Assembly: GCA_017656385.1 (NCBI GenBank)
Contig: JACDNX010000002.1
Location: forward strand, 1 to 64,000
Direction: 5' to 3'
Source: Thermodesulfobacterium sp.
Lineage (GTDB): Bacteria; Desulfobacterota; Thermodesulfobacteria; Thermodesulfobacteriales; Thermodesulfobacteriaceae
DNA: 64,000 nucleotides
A program made the position numbers and the translations under genes. Position 1 is the stretch's first letter, and each line of letters opens with the position of its first letter. A model generated the notes under the pieces. It had not been told where the DNA came from, made no database searches, and worked only from the letters and a program-made list of their open reading frames with translations. Positions 19,478 through 29,543 of this stretch are shown here, piece after piece.

Positions 19478-19931
19478 ACTTATAACTCTTGAAAATTTAA
19501 AGCCATTTCCAGGGGCAAAGCATAAAGAAAAAAGAGTTGGAAGGGGTCATGGTTCAGGTCATGGCAAAACTTCCTGTAGAGGTCATAAAGGGCAAAAAGC
19601 CAGAAAATCTCCAGATATTTCTCCTTGGTTTGAAGGTGGCCAAACACCTATAATAAGAAGAGTTCCTAAAAGAGGGTTTAAAAATCCGTTTAAAGTTGAA
19701 TATAAAGTGATAAATATAAAGGATTTAGTAAAAAAGTTTCAACCTAATGAAGTGGTAGATGAGAATAGTTTAAGAGAAAAGGGGCTTTTAAAAGGTAAAA
19801 ATAAACCTGTCAAAATTTTGGGAGAAGGGGAAATAGATATTCCTTTAATTGTTAAAGTTAATGCTATATCTCGGGCTGCTAAGGAGAAGATTGAAAAAGC
19901 CGGTGGCAAAGTAGAAATAGTTAAGGTTTAG
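19470..19931 (+). CDS. rplO: Ribosomal protein L15
   Basis: 153 residues; a late-assembly 50S protein. The Gly/Arg/His-rich N-terminal extension [22 protein letters not shown] threads through 23S rRNA and is unmistakable. The C-terminal [14 protein letters not shown] is the family signature. It overlaps rpmD by eight bases and precedes secY by 20. Confidence 0.97.
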   Translation: MSELITLENLKPFPGAKHKEKRVGRGHGSGHGKTSCRGHKGQKARKSPDISPWFEGGQTPIIRRVPKRGFKNPFKVEYKVINIKDLVKKFQPNEVVDENSLREKGLLKGKNKPVKILGEGEIDIPLIVKVNAISRAAKEKIEKAGGKVEIVKV

Positions 19932-19951
19932 ATTTTTGGAGTATATACAGA

Positions 19952-21262
19952 GTGAATGCTCGGGATAATCTTTTAAACTTAGCCAACATTCCAGAGTTAA
20001 AGAGAAGGCTTTTCTATCTATTTCTTGGGCTTGCAATATATCGTTTTGCGGTTCATATTCCTACTCCAGGAATAAATGGAGAGGCATTTTTAAGTTTATT
20101 TAAACAGGCAAGTGGGACTCTTTTTGGATTTTTAGACATCTTTTCAGGAGGAGCATTGAGAAGATTTTCAATTTGTGCTCTAGGTGTAATGCCTTATATC
20201 AGTGCTTCAATTATTTTACAGCTGTTAACTGTAGTTTATCCTTCTATAAAAGAGTTATACAGAGAGGGTCCAGAAGGAAAAAGGAAATTAGCTTATTACA
20301 CTCGTTATTTAACGGTTGTTATCTGTTTAATTCAGGGATTTGGCATTTCAGTGGGTTTAGAAAGGATGACTGCTCCTAATGGAGTTCCAATAGTTAGTGA
20401 ACCAGGATGGCTTTTTAGGATTACTACTATGATTAGTTTAACTGCTGGCACTATGTTTCTGGTTTGGCTTGGTGAACAGATGACAGAACATGGGATAGGA
20501 AATGGAATTTCTATAATAATATTTGCTGGAATTGTAGCTGGTATTTTTCCAGCTACTGCAAGAACTCTTAAGTTTGTTCAAACAGGCGAGTTTTCAGCTT
20601 TTTCATTACTTTTAATACTTGCTCTTATTGTAGGTATATTAGCCTTTACCTGTTTTATGGAATTGGCTCAAAGGAGAATTCCCATTCATTATGCAAAAAG
20701 ACAGGTAGGTCGTCAAATAGTAGGGGGGCAGAGTACATATTTGCCTTTGAAAGTAAATACAGCAGGAGTTATTCCTCCAATATTTGCTTCATCTATTTTA
20801 ATGTTTCCTGCAACTATTGCTAATTTTGTGCCTATAGACTATTTTCAAAGAGTAGCAAGCTTTTTAAGACCAGGTGCTATATTTTACGAAATTCTTTTTG
20901 CACTTCTAATCATTTTCTTTTGTTATTTTTATACAGCAGTTATTTTTAATCCTAAGGAGGTTGCTGATAATTTAAAAAAATGGGGTGGATTTATTCCTGG
21001 AATTAGGCCAGGGAGGGCGACAGAAGAATTTATAGATAAAGTTTTGACAAGGATTACTTTGATAGGTGCCCTTTATGTGGCTTTTATCTGCGTTTTACCC
21101 AGTTTTTTGATTACCAAGCTTAATCTTCCCTTTTATTTCGGTGGAACTTCTCTTCTGATTGTGGTTGGAGTTGCTATGGATATAATGGGCCATATTGAAG
21201 CTCATCTACTTAGTCGTCAATATGAAACATTTATAAAACAAAGCAAAATAAAAATCAGATAA
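19952..21262 (+). CDS. secY: Protein translocase subunit SecY (GTG start)
   Basis: 436 residues with ten predicted membrane helices; the channel of the Sec translocon in the inner membrane. Early motif HIPTPGIN, helix 2 plug region with FGFLDIFSGGALRRFSI, and the cytoplasmic loop MTEHGIGNGIS are all clear, as is RPGRATEEFIDKVLTRIT near the C-terminus. The start is GTG at 19952, with a rather distant GGAG about 11 bases upstream; it gives the expected N-terminus (NLANIPELKRR). Standard last large gene of the spc block. Confidence 0.97.
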   Translation: MNARDNLLNLANIPELKRRLFYLFLGLAIYRFAVHIPTPGINGEAFLSLFKQASGTLFGFLDIFSGGALRRFSICALGVMPYISASIILQLLTVVYPSIKELYREGPEGKRKLAYYTRYLTVVICLIQGFGISVGLERMTAPNGVPIVSEPGWLFRITTMISLTAGTMFLVWLGEQMTEHGIGNGISIIIFAGIVAGIFPATARTLKFVQTGEFSAFSLLLILALIVGILAFTCFMELAQRRIPIHYAKRQVGRQIVGGQSTYLPLKVNTAGVIPPIFASSILMFPATIANFVPIDYFQRVASFLRPGAIFYEILFALLIIFFCYFYTAVIFNPKEVADNLKKWGGFIPGIRPGRATEEFIDKVLTRITLIGALYVAFICVLPSFLITKLNLPFYFGGTSLLIVVGVAMDIMGHIEAHLLSRQYETFIKQSKIKIR

Positions 21263-21274
21263 AGGAGGTGTGCT

Positions 21275-21922
21275 ATGAATATAATATTTTTAGGACCTCC
21301 AGGTGCAGGGAAAGGAACACAGGCAAAAATTTTAGTAGAAAAATATGGGATTCCACAGATCTCAACAGGAGACATGTTAAGAGAACATGTAGCTAAAGGG
21401 ACTGAGCTTGGGATGAAAGCTAAGGAGTATATGGAAAAGGGGCAGCTTGTCCCTGATGAGATTATACTTAGTATGGTAAAAGAAAGACTTAGTCAAGATG
21501 ATGCCCAGAAGGGTTTTATATTAGATGGTTTTCCAAGAACAGTTGCTCAGGCTGAAGCTTTAGACAAATTATTAGAGGAGATGGGTAAAAAAATAGAATA
21601 TGTTCTTGCTCTTATAGTTCCTGATGAAGAGTTGGTTACCAGACTTACAGGTAGAAGGACTTGTAAAAATTGTGGAATGATGTATCATATTAAATTCAAA
21701 CCTCCCAAGGTAGAGGGGAAGTGTGACGCTTGTGGAGGAGAACTTTATCAGAGAGCGGATGATAACGAGGAAACAGTAAGAAATAGATTAAAGGTTTATC
21801 ACGAACAAACAGCACCACTTATTGAATATTACAAAAAGAAAGGTGTTTTATTTGAGGTTGATGGAAATAAAAGCATTGAAGAGATTACTCAGCAACTTAT
21901 TAATATTTTAGAGAAGAAATAA
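21275..21922 (+). CDS. adk: Adenylate kinase, zinc-lid type
   Basis: 215 residues; ATP + AMP to 2 ADP, cytoplasmic. P-loop GPPGAGKGT at 7-15, NMP-binding region STGDMLR, DGFPRT and the LID domain. The LID has C130, C133, C150, C153, a structural zinc site typical of Gram-positive and many thermophile or anaerobe enzymes but absent from E. coli Adk. A strong AAAGGAGGTG ribosome site precedes the ATG. Lies between secY and map, as in many bacteria. Confidence 0.97.
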   Translation: MNIIFLGPPGAGKGTQAKILVEKYGIPQISTGDMLREHVAKGTELGMKAKEYMEKGQLVPDEIILSMVKERLSQDDAQKGFILDGFPRTVAQAEALDKLLEEMGKKIEYVLALIVPDEELVTRLTGRRTCKNCGMMYHIKFKPPKVEGKCDACGGELYQRADDNEETVRNRLKVYHEQTAPLIEYYKKKGVLFEVDGNKSIEEITQQLINILEKK

Positions 21923-21923
21923 G

Positions 21924-22697
21924 TTGTATAAGAAACTTTTTGGTAATAGAGCTATTTTAAAAAATAAGTGGGAAATAGAGTTACTAAGAAAAGCCAATGC
22001 GATTGTAATGGAGGTTTTGCTTGCTCTTAAGGAAGAGGTAAAGCCAGAAAAGAGCACTTTTGAATTTGAAGAGTTAGCTTTAAGGATTTGTGAAAAGAAA
22101 AAAGTTAAGCCAGCTTTTAAAGGATATAGAGGTTATCCCTATGCACTTTGTGTTTCTGTAAATGAAGTTATTGTGCATGGAATGCCTAAAAAAGAAATAG
22201 TGCTTAAAGAAGGAGATATAGTGAGTTTTGATTTTGGTGTGATTTACGAAGGATATGTTGGTGATGCTGCTTTAACAGTAGGTGTAGGGGAGATTTCAGA
22301 AACTGCTAAAAATTTACTTAAGGTGACAGAAGAGGCTTTATATAAAGGTATTGAAAAAGCTCATTTTGGTAATAGAATAGGGGACATTTCGAGTGCTATA
22401 CAAAGGCATGTAGAAGCTCATGGATTTAATGTTATTAGAGAATTTGTTGGGCATGGAGTAGGAAGGCAATTACATGAACCCCCAGAGGTGCCTAATTTTG
22501 GAAAACCTGGAAAAGGGCCTAAAATAGAGATAGGGATGGTATTAGCGATAGAGCCTATGGTTTCTGCAGGAGATTATAGAGTAGAGATTTTAGAAGATGG
22601 ATGGACTGCTGTAACAAAAGATAGAAGTTTAGCAGCTCATTTTGAGCATTCAGTTGCAATAACCCCTGAGGGGCCAAAAATTTTATCAAAGGTTTAA
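21924..22697 (+). CDS. map: Methionine aminopeptidase, type I (TTG start)
   Basis: 257 residues; removes the initiator Met from nascent proteins. The two-metal site is recognisable: the Asp pair in [16 protein letters not shown], His in GHGVGR, Glu in AIEPM and Glu in FEHSV. The start is TTG, one base after the adk stop, with only AGAAGAAA as a possible ribosome site, so expression probably depends on adk translation. No better start lies near the conserved [13 protein letters not shown] helix. Confidence 0.95.
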   Translation: MYKKLFGNRAILKNKWEIELLRKANAIVMEVLLALKEEVKPEKSTFEFEELALRICEKKKVKPAFKGYRGYPYALCVSVNEVIVHGMPKKEIVLKEGDIVSFDFGVIYEGYVGDAALTVGVGEISETAKNLLKVTEEALYKGIEKAHFGNRIGDISSAIQRHVEAHGFNVIREFVGHGVGRQLHEPPEVPNFGKPGKGPKIEIGMVLAIEPMVSAGDYRVEILEDGWTAVTKDRSLAAHFEHSVAITPEGPKILSKV

Positions 22698-22701
22698 GAA
22701 T

Positions 22702-22944
22702 ATGTCTAAGGAAGATGTAATACTTTTAGAAGGGAAAGTAGTAGAAGCTTTACCTAATGCTATGTTTAGAGTGGAGCTTGAGACTGGTAATAAAGTTTTG
22801 GCTCATATTTCTGGAAAAATGAGAGTGCATTATATAAGAATATTACCTGGAGATACGGTTGTTGTTGAACTTTCTCCTTATGATTTAACAAGAGGTAGAA
22901 TAGTTTATAGAGGAACAAAGAAGGATTATGAAAAAGGGAGGTAA
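22702..22944 (+). CDS. infA: Translation initiation factor IF-1
   Basis: 80 residues, eight more than the E. coli protein because of a charged C-terminal tail. An S1-like OB fold that blocks the ribosomal A site during initiation. Motifs: [17 protein letters not shown] and [17 protein letters not shown]. It follows map by four bases and precedes rpmJ by five. Confidence 0.97.
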   Translation: MSKEDVILLEGKVVEALPNAMFRVELETGNKVLAHISGKMRVHYIRILPGDTVVVELSPYDLTRGRIVYRGTKKDYEKGR

Positions 22945-22949
22945 TAGTT

Positions 22950-23063
22950 ATGAAAGTAAGTCCTTCTGTGAAAAAAAGATGTAGAAAATGTAGAATAATT
23001 AAAAGAAAAGGAGTTGTTAGAGTTATTTGTGAAATACCAAAGCATAAACAGAGGCAGGGTTAA
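22950..23063 (+). CDS. rpmJ: Ribosomal protein L36, zinc-binding form
   Basis: 37 residues. It starts [14 protein letters not shown] and ends KHKQRQG. C11, C14, C27 and H32 form the zinc ribbon of the C+ L36 class. The start follows GGGAGGTAATAGTT. It lies between infA and rpsM, its usual place. Confidence 0.96.
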   Translation: MKVSPSVKKRCRKCRIIKRKGVVRVICEIPKHKQRQG

Positions 23064-23075
23064 GGAGGGATAAAT

Positions 23076-23447
23076 ATGCCTAAAATTGCAGGAGTAGATG
23101 TTCCTGAAAATAAACCAGCAGAGGTAGCTTTAACTTATATTTACGGAATAGGAAGAACTTCAGCCCAGAAAGTTTTAACTAAAGCGGGAATAGATTGGTT
23201 TAAAAAAATAAAAGATTTAACAGAAGAAGAGATAAACAGAGTAAGACAAATAATTGAGAAAGAATATAAAGTAGAAGGAGACCTCAGAAAAGAAGTAAGG
23301 CAAAATATTCAAAGACTTATTTCTATTGGTTGTTATAGAGGCTTAAGACATAGAATGAAACTTCCTGTAAGAGGGCAGAGAACAAGATCAAATGCAAGAA
23401 CTTGGAAAGGACCGAGACCAGGATCATTAAGAAGGAAGAAAAAATAA
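23076..23447 (+). CDS. rpsM: Ribosomal protein S13
   Basis: 123 residues; a 30S head protein contacting P-site tRNA and forming bridge B1. It begins with [10 protein letters not shown] and has the helix-two-turn-helix [14 protein letters not shown]; the C-terminal [24 protein letters not shown] is the tRNA-contacting basic tail. AAGGAGGG lies upstream. First gene of the alpha block. Confidence 0.98.
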   Translation: MPKIAGVDVPENKPAEVALTYIYGIGRTSAQKVLTKAGIDWFKKIKDLTEEEINRVRQIIEKEYKVEGDLRKEVRQNIQRLISIGCYRGLRHRMKLPVRGQRTRSNARTWKGPRPGSLRRKKK

Positions 23448-23461
23448 AGGAGGGATAGGAA

Positions 23462-23848
23462 GTGGCGCGTCCAAGAAGAAGAAAGAAAAAAGTTAAAAAG
23501 ACTGTTACTGAAGGTATCATTCATATACATTCAACTTTTAACAACACTATAGTTACGATTACTGACAGACAGGGAAATACAATTTCTTGGGCAAGTGGGG
23601 GAACAGAGGGTTTTAAAGGCACAAGAAAAGGAACTCCTTTTGCTGCTCAGTTAGCAGTTCAATCAGCTCTAAAAAGAGCTCAGGAATATGGATTAAAGGA
23701 AGCTTGGGTGTATGTGAAGGGTCCTGGTCCAGGGAGAGAAGCAGCTTTAAGGGCTTTGCAGGGCTCAGGGATAAAAATAACTCTTATTAAGGATGTTACA
23801 CCCATTCCTCATGATGGGTGTCGTCCACCTAAGAGAAGAAGAGTATAG
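23462..23848 (+). CDS. rpsK: Ribosomal protein S11 (GTG start)
   Basis: 128 residues; a 30S platform protein near the E site and mRNA exit. Motifs [15 protein letters not shown] and [16 protein letters not shown], and the C-terminal [14 protein letters not shown], are intact. GTG start at 23462 with AAAGGAGGGATAG upstream. The next gene also begins with GTG. Confidence 0.98.
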   Translation: MARPRRRKKKVKKTVTEGIIHIHSTFNNTIVTITDRQGNTISWASGGTEGFKGTRKGTPFAAQLAVQSALKRAQEYGLKEAWVYVKGPGPGREAALRALQGSGIKITLIKDVTPIPHDGCRPPKRRRV

Positions 23849-23875
23849 AAAAATTTTTAGAGGAGGTTATCTAAG

Positions 23876-24508
23876 GTGGCAAGATATACAGGACCAAGAT
23901 GTAGATTGTGCAGAAGAGAGGGAATGAAATTATTTTTAAAAGGTGAAAGATGTTATACTGATAAATGTGCTTTTGAAAGAAGAAGCTATCCACCTGGTCA
24001 ACATGGACCTCAACAAATTAGAATTAAACTTTCTGACTATGGGATTCGTTTAAGAGAAAAACAGAAAGTAAAAAGAATTTATGGTATTTCTGAAAAACAG
24101 ATGAGAAGATATTATGAAATGGCAACAAAAATGCCAGGACAATCAGGCCATAATTTATTACAACTTCTTGAAAGAAGACTTGACAATGTGGTTTATAGAT
24201 TAGGTTTTGCAGTCTCAAGAGCTCAGGCAAGACAATATGTTAATCACGGATTTTTTAAAGTTAATGGAAGAAATGTAGATATTCCTTCCTATCTTGTAAA
24301 ACCTGGAGACGTTATAGAACTTAAAGAAAAATACAGAAACAATCCACAAATTCTTGAATCCTTAGAAGCTGCGGTAAGAAGAGGTGTACCCTCTTGGTTG
24401 GAATTAGATGAGGGGAATTTTAAAGGTGTGGTAAAAAGTCTTCCTACAAGAGAAGATATTACTATGCCTATTAAAGAAAGCTATATTATTGAATTTTATT
24501 CCAGATAA
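23876..24508 (+). CDS. rpsD: Ribosomal protein S4, zinc-binding type (GTG start)
   Basis: 210 residues; a primary 16S-binding protein at the mRNA entry channel, and the repressor of the alpha operon in E. coli. C9, C12, C26 and C31 make the N-terminal zinc site of C+ S4 proteins. The S4 RNA-binding domain ([28 protein letters not shown]) is at about residues 98-125. GTG start at 23876 with AGAGGAGGT upstream. Confidence 0.98.
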   Translation: MARYTGPRCRLCRREGMKLFLKGERCYTDKCAFERRSYPPGQHGPQQIRIKLSDYGIRLREKQKVKRIYGISEKQMRRYYEMATKMPGQSGHNLLQLLERRLDNVVYRLGFAVSRAQARQYVNHGFFKVNGRNVDIPSYLVKPGDVIELKEKYRNNPQILESLEAAVRRGVPSWLELDEGNFKGVVKSLPTREDITMPIKESYIIEFYSR

Positions 24509-24554
24509 TTAACTCATAAGTTCTTAAAAAATTACAGAAGAGGGTAAAAAAACT

Positions 24555-25520
24555 ATGAAAAAGGAAGTAGAATTAATTAAACCAGAAGAAATTAAAGTTC
24601 ATAAGGATAGTCAATTTCCTTTTTATGGAAAGTTTATAATTGAACCATTAGAGAGAGGATATGGAATAACACTTGGTAATGCATTAAGAAGGATTCTTCT
24701 CTCTTCTATTCCTGGATATGCTATTACAGAAGTTAAAATAGAAGGTGCACCTCATGAATTTACAAGTTTACCTGGTATTATAGAAGATGTTCCTGAAATA
24801 ATTCTAAATTTAAAAGGAGTGAGATTTAAACTAAATGGAGAAGGGCCATTTTATTTTAAACTTGAAAAGGTAGGTGAAGGAGAGGTTAAAGCAGGAGATA
24901 TTAAAATAGATAAAGAAGGAGAAATTATAAATCCTGATCATCACATTGCAACATTAACTAAGGATGGAAAACTTCTTATGGAATTGAAGGTTGAAAGGGG
25001 AAGGGGATATGCACCAGCTGAATATACTAAAAACAACGAAATAGGAGTGATTTTGGTGGATGCTATCTTTTCTCCTGTAACTAAGGTGAATTTTAATGTG
25101 GGACAAGCTCGTGTAGGTAAAAGTAGTGATTATGATAGTTTAATAATGGAAATCTATACTGATGGCACTATAGATCCCAAGGAAGCACTTGCCAGAGCTG
25201 CTAAAATTTTAATGGAACAGCTTATGATATTTTTTAAAGATGAAGAAATCTCTATTGAACCTTCTGTATCAAAGGAATCTGCGATTAATAATTTGCTTAA
25301 TATGACTATAGAAGAATTAGAGCTTTCTGGAAGGGCTTACAATTGCTTAAAAAATGCTGGTATAAACTATGTGGGTCAGTTGGTGCAAAAGACAGAAACA
25401 GAGCTTCTCAAGTTAAGAAGCTTTGGTAAAAAATCACTGGATGAGATTGTAGAAAAGTTATCTAGATTAAATTTAAGACTTGGAATGACAGATATTAAAT
25501 GGAAACCATCCAAGGATTAA
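24555..25520 (+). CDS. rpoA: RNA polymerase alpha subunit
   Basis: 321 residues. The N-terminal assembly domain (GNALRRILLSSIPGYAIT, about residues 43-60) dimerises and binds beta and beta'. The C-terminal domain (from about residue 245: helix-hairpin-helix AYNCLKNAGINYVGQL...LRSFGKKSLDEI) contacts UP elements and activators. Length and domains are normal. A 46-base gap separates it from rpsD, and an AGAGGG ribosome site is present. Confidence 0.98.
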   Translation: MKKEVELIKPEEIKVHKDSQFPFYGKFIIEPLERGYGITLGNALRRILLSSIPGYAITEVKIEGAPHEFTSLPGIIEDVPEIILNLKGVRFKLNGEGPFYFKLEKVGEGEVKAGDIKIDKEGEIINPDHHIATLTKDGKLLMELKVERGRGYAPAEYTKNNEIGVILVDAIFSPVTKVNFNVGQARVGKSSDYDSLIMEIYTDGTIDPKEALARAAKILMEQLMIFFKDEEISIEPSVSKESAINNLLNMTIEELELSGRAYNCLKNAGINYVGQLVQKTETELLKLRSFGKKSLDEIVEKLSRLNLRLGMTDIKWKPSKD

Positions 25521-25542
25521 TTCAAAAAGGGGAGAGGAGAAA

Positions 25543-26100
25543 ATGAGACATAGGAAAATTAGCAGAAGACTTGGAACAGATACAGAACACCATAAAGCAA
25601 TTTTGAGAAATATGGTAACAGATTTGTTTAAACACGGAAGGATTACAACAACCTTAGCCAAAGCAAAAGAATTAAGAAGAGTAGCTGACAAAATGATAAC
25701 GCTTGCTAAGAAAGGTGATCTTGCATCAAGAAGAAAAGCTTTAGCTTTTATTAGAGATAAAGGGGTAGTAAAAAAACTATTCAGTGAATTGAGAGAAAAG
25801 TATTTGGATAGAGCAGGCGGTTATACCAGGGTCATTAAAATCGGTCCAAGAAGAGGAGATGCTTCAATGATGGCTGTGGTGGAGTTGGTAGAGGAAAAAA
25901 TAACTACTAAAAAATCAAAAATAAAAAAAGAGAGATTAAAAAAAGTTGTAGAGTTTATTGAAAGAAAAAAAAGAGAGTATGGATTGATAAAGGAATCTGT
26001 TTCAGCAGAAAAAAAAGAGAAAAAAGAACCTGAAGCTGAAGTTTCTCAGTCTGAGCTTTCTCAATCTGAAACTCAATCAGAAAAGAAAGAGGAATCTTAA
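25543..26100 (+). CDS. rplQ: Ribosomal protein L17 with long charged C-terminal extension
   Basis: 185 residues, compared with about 120-130 in most bacteria. The core (MRHRKISRRLGTD, then RNMVTDLFKHGRITTT and GGYTRVIKIGPRRGDASMM) ends near residue 118; the rest is Lys/Glu-rich helix and then a Ser/Gln/Glu-rich tail ending KKEES. L17 binds 23S rRNA near the exit tunnel, so the tail may project outward; its role is unknown. Last gene of the ribosomal superoperon; no clear terminator follows in the 21 bases to the next gene. Confidence 0.97.
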   Translation: MRHRKISRRLGTDTEHHKAILRNMVTDLFKHGRITTTLAKAKELRRVADKMITLAKKGDLASRRKALAFIRDKGVVKKLFSELREKYLDRAGGYTRVIKIGPRRGDASMMAVVELVEEKITTKKSKIKKERLKKVVEFIERKKREYGLIKESVSAEKKEKKEPEAEVSQSELSQSETQSEKKEES

Positions 26101-26121
26101 TTAAATAAAATTTTATTATGA

Positions 26122-27576
26122 ATGCTATTAGAATTTGATGAAACGCTGAGAGAAAGTCTTTTTAATCTTTTAAATTTTCCTCAAAAAGAAAAAGAACTAA
26201 TAATTTCATTTTTGAGAAAATTTAAGCATAGGGAAGATTTTTATTTAACCGGGGGAACGGTAAGGTCCCTTTTTATTTCAGAAAAAACCACGGATCTTGA
26301 TTTTACAGTTAAAAAAGAAATTATCTCTCTGGTTCTATTTGCTAAAGATTTTTTAAAATATCACTTTGTCCCTCTTGCTCCGGAGTTAGGAATATATAGA
26401 CTGGCTAAGGGCGAAAACACTATAGATTTTACAGCTTTTAGAGGGGAAACCATAGAGGAAGACTTAAAAAAAAGAGACTTTACGTTTAATGCTATGGCTA
26501 TACCTATTAAATCTCTTTTTGAAAATAAATTTATAGTACTTGATCCTTGTTCAGGCTATAGAGATCTTAAAGGAGGTGTTATTAGAGCTATTGGTGAGGA
26601 AAACATTACAGAAGATCCTTTAAGAATTTTGAGAGGGTATAGATTTTTTGCCTATGGTTATGGAAATATAGAGGAAAACACAAGAAGGATTTTTTGCCTT
26701 CACAAACACAAAATAAACTTGTGTGCTAAGGAAAGGATTTTACAGGAGCTTTTATATATATTGAATACTTTCAAAGCCTTTGAAACTTTTAAGTTGATGG
26801 ATGAAGATAATATTCTTACAGAAATTTTTCCTTACTTAGAAAAAACCAGAGGTGTTCCTCAACCCTCTTTTCATCATTTAGATGTAGCAGGACATCTTTT
26901 GGAATCATTAAAATGGGCTGAAGAAATTTTAAAAGATCCAGAGAAATATCTGGGAATGAAAAAAATTGAGGAAATGAAAGACGTAGATTTTATTGTTTCT
27001 GTTAAACTTGCGAGTCTTTTTCACGATCTTGGTAAGGCTTTTACTTTTGATATAAAGGATAGAATTACCTTTTATGGGCACGAAAAGGTTTCTGCTGAGC
27101 TTTTTAAGGAAATGGCAGGAAGACTGAAGTTTAAGAGGGATTTGATTAATAGGATCTATATTCTTATAAAGAATCATATGAGACCTTTTCATCTGTTAAA
27201 TGAAAAGGAAAAGGGAAGGTTAACTTTAAGAGCTAAGAGGAATTTAATAAGGGATGTGCCTTATCTCAAGGAGCTTTTTATAGTTTGTATGGCAGATTCT
27301 CTGGCAAGCCAGGGACCAGATAAAGAGCCAGATTATGAAGAACGCTTGAAATTGTTTTTTTATGAACTTTTTGAGTTGAAAGAACAGATTGAAAAAGAAA
27401 GTAAAAAAAAGAGAATTATTACAGGGAATGATTTAATAGAACTTGGTTTTAAACCAGGTCCTATATTCAAAGAAATTTTGCAGGATGTAGAAATACAGAT
27501 ACTTGAAAAGAGATTTAAATCTAAGGAAGAAATTCTGGGTTATATAAAAGAAAAATACGGTAAAGAAAAGCTTTAG
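26122..27576 (+). CDS. CCA-adding enzyme / poly(A) polymerase family protein with HD domain
   Basis: 484 residues. The nucleotidyltransferase head carries GGTVRS and the catalytic Asp pair TTDLDF (D58, D60); RRDF-like KRDFTFNAMAI and the EDPLRILRGYRF segment, which binds the incoming nucleotide, follow. An HD phosphohydrolase domain (SLFHDLGKAFTF, near residue 300) is in the second half. Such proteins repair or add tRNA 3' CCA ends, or polyadenylate RNA; the exact activity cannot be assigned from sequence. CCA addition is needed here, since two of the three tRNA genes in the window lack encoded CCA. The ATG has no ribosome site and follows rplQ by 21 bases. Confidence 0.88.
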   Translation: MLLEFDETLRESLFNLLNFPQKEKELIISFLRKFKHREDFYLTGGTVRSLFISEKTTDLDFTVKKEIISLVLFAKDFLKYHFVPLAPELGIYRLAKGENTIDFTAFRGETIEEDLKKRDFTFNAMAIPIKSLFENKFIVLDPCSGYRDLKGGVIRAIGEENITEDPLRILRGYRFFAYGYGNIEENTRRIFCLHKHKINLCAKERILQELLYILNTFKAFETFKLMDEDNILTEIFPYLEKTRGVPQPSFHHLDVAGHLLESLKWAEEILKDPEKYLGMKKIEEMKDVDFIVSVKLASLFHDLGKAFTFDIKDRITFYGHEKVSAELFKEMAGRLKFKRDLINRIYILIKNHMRPFHLLNEKEKGRLTLRAKRNLIRDVPYLKELFIVCMADSLASQGPDKEPDYEERLKLFFYELFELKEQIEKESKKKRIITGNDLIELGFKPGPIFKEILQDVEIQILEKRFKSKEEILGYIKEKYGKEKL

Positions 27577-27657
27577 AAGTATTTTCTAAGCTTGTAAATT
27601 TTTAAATTTAAGGTAAGGTAAAGGAAAAAATTTTTATAAGGGGAGGAAAGTGAGAAC

Positions 27658-28944
27658 ATGAAGGTAGAGTTGCAGGATTTAAATGAAGTAGAAAAACTTT
27701 TGAAAGTTGAAGTTCCCAAGGAAAAAGTAAATGAAGTGATTCAGAAAATCACTACACAGGTGAGAAAGAAAGCAAAAATTAAAGGATTTAGAGAAGGTAA
27801 AGTTCCTGTATATCTTGTTAAAAAACTATTTAAAGAAGAAATTGAGGAGAAAAGTATAGCAAGAATTATAGAGGATACTTTAAATGAAGCTATTAAAGAA
27901 ACAAAAGTAGAACCCCTTTTAAGACCTAAGGTGGAAGAACTTGGGGAATTAAAAGAAGGAGAATCTTTTAATTATTCTGTTCTAGTAGAAGTAAGACCCG
28001 AGATTAATATAAAAAGGGAGGATTACATAGGGATAGAGGTTGAAAGAGATTCTGATGAATTAGATGAAGAAGAAGTAGATAAGGTTTTAAATGAATTTAG
28101 ATATTCTTTTTCTGGATTAAAAAAAGTTGAGAAGGGTGAGCCAATTGAAGAAAGATATGTAGCAGTTATTAAATTTGAAGCTTATGAAGGAGATAAACTT
28201 ATTCCTGGGCATCAAGCTGAAGCACTGTTTGTAGATGTAGGGACAGGAGAATTTAATGAAAAAGTTGAAAAAGAGTTAGTAGGGAAGAAAGAAGGAGATA
28301 GATTTAGTGTTGAGGTAGAATATCCAGAAGAGGGGCTCAATCCACTTTTAGCTGGTAAAAAAGTTAGGTATGAAATAGAAGTAAAGGAAGTTTATAAGAG
28401 AGAGTTAAAAGAACTTAATGATGAGTTTGTGAAGAGTTTAAATATGGGATTTGAGACAGTTGAAGATTTAAGAGAAAGTATAAAAAAGAGATTGTCAGAA
28501 GAAAAGAAAAGAAAAAATGAAAACAAATTTAGAGAAAGACTTTTGGGAAAAATTTTAGAAAAAGTGGATTTTAAAGTGCCATCTCGATATGTTGAACTGA
28601 AACTATATCAGTTATTGGATCAAGTAAGAGAAACCTTAGAAAGAGATGGCTTAAGTTTTGATAAACTTAATATCTCTATGGATAAGCTGAAAGAGAGGCT
28701 TTATCCCATTGCTGAAAGACAAGCAAAAGAGGAACTTTTATTAGAGAAAATATCAGAGCTTGAAAATATTGAAATTCCTCAAGAGGAGATAGATAAGACT
28801 GTGGAGGATATTTCAAAAGGATTAAAAATTTCTATGGAACAAGCTCGGGGGATTGTTTATTTCAACATACTTCCAAAAAGACTGGCAGAGAAGACCTTGC
28901 AATTTTTAGTAAATAATGCTAAACCTACAAATAAGGAGAATTAA
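27658..28944 (+). CDS. tig: Trigger factor
   Basis: 428 residues; the ribosome-bound chaperone and peptidyl-prolyl isomerase that meets nascent chains at the tunnel exit. The ribosome-binding signature GFREGKVP is at about residues 41-48; a PPIase-like middle domain (ERYVAVIKFEAY...VGTGEFNEKVEKELVGKKEGD) follows, then the long helical C-terminal arms. AAGGGGAGGAAAG before the ATG is a good ribosome site. Heads tig-clpP-clpX-lon, a common bacterial order. Confidence 0.97.
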   Translation: MKVELQDLNEVEKLLKVEVPKEKVNEVIQKITTQVRKKAKIKGFREGKVPVYLVKKLFKEEIEEKSIARIIEDTLNEAIKETKVEPLLRPKVEELGELKEGESFNYSVLVEVRPEINIKREDYIGIEVERDSDELDEEEVDKVLNEFRYSFSGLKKVEKGEPIEERYVAVIKFEAYEGDKLIPGHQAEALFVDVGTGEFNEKVEKELVGKKEGDRFSVEVEYPEEGLNPLLAGKKVRYEIEVKEVYKRELKELNDEFVKSLNMGFETVEDLRESIKKRLSEEKKRKNENKFRERLLGKILEKVDFKVPSRYVELKLYQLLDQVRETLERDGLSFDKLNISMDKLKERLYPIAERQAKEELLLEKISELENIEIPQEEIDKTVEDISKGLKISMEQARGIVYFNILPKRLAEKTLQFLVNNAKPTNKEN

Positions 28945-28947
28945 AAT

Positions 28948-29532
28948 ATGTCCTACTACATTCCGATTGTAATTGAGCAGACAGGTAGAACTGAAAGAGC
29001 TTATGACATATACTCCAGACTTTTAAAGGAGAGGATTATATTTATAGGCACATCAATTGATGAGAATGTAGCTAATTTGGTTATAGCCCAGCTTTTGTAT
29101 CTGGAAGCTGAAGATCCTGAGAAAGATATAATGCTTTATATAAACTCTCCTGGAGGATTGGTAACTGCAGGTCTTGCTATTTATGATACTATGCAGTATA
29201 TAAAACCTGATGTATGCACTATTTGTGTGGGGCAGGCTGCAAGCATGGCAGCAGTTCTTTTAGCAGCAGGGACTCACGGAAAAAGATATGCTCTTCGTCA
29301 TTCAAGAATAATGCTTCATCAACCAATTGGTGCTTTTCAAGGACAAGCTACAGAGGTTGAAATTCAGGCAAAAGAAATTTTGCGTTTAAGAGAGATGCTT
29401 AACGAAATTTTATCTAAACACACTGGAAAGCCCAAAGAAAAGATTAAACAAGATACTGAACGGGATTTTTATATGTCCGCAGAAGAAGCTTTAGAATACG
29501 GACTCGTAGATAAAATATTAATTACAAGGTAA
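28948..29532 (+). CDS. clpP: ATP-dependent Clp protease proteolytic subunit
   Basis: 194 residues; a serine protease forming a 14-mer chamber. The triad is visible: S99 (GQAASM), H124 (MLHQP) and D173 (ERDFYM). N-terminal [23 protein letters not shown] is typical, with no long propeptide. It starts three bases after tig and precedes its partner clpX by 11, so the genes are co-translated. Confidence 0.98.
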   Translation: MSYYIPIVIEQTGRTERAYDIYSRLLKERIIFIGTSIDENVANLVIAQLLYLEAEDPEKDIMLYINSPGGLVTAGLAIYDTMQYIKPDVCTICVGQAASMAAVLLAAGTHGKRYALRHSRIMLHQPIGAFQGQATEVEIQAKEILRLREMLNEILSKHTGKPKEKIKQDTERDFYMSAEEALEYGLVDKILITR

Positions 29533-29543
29533 GGTGACAGGAT

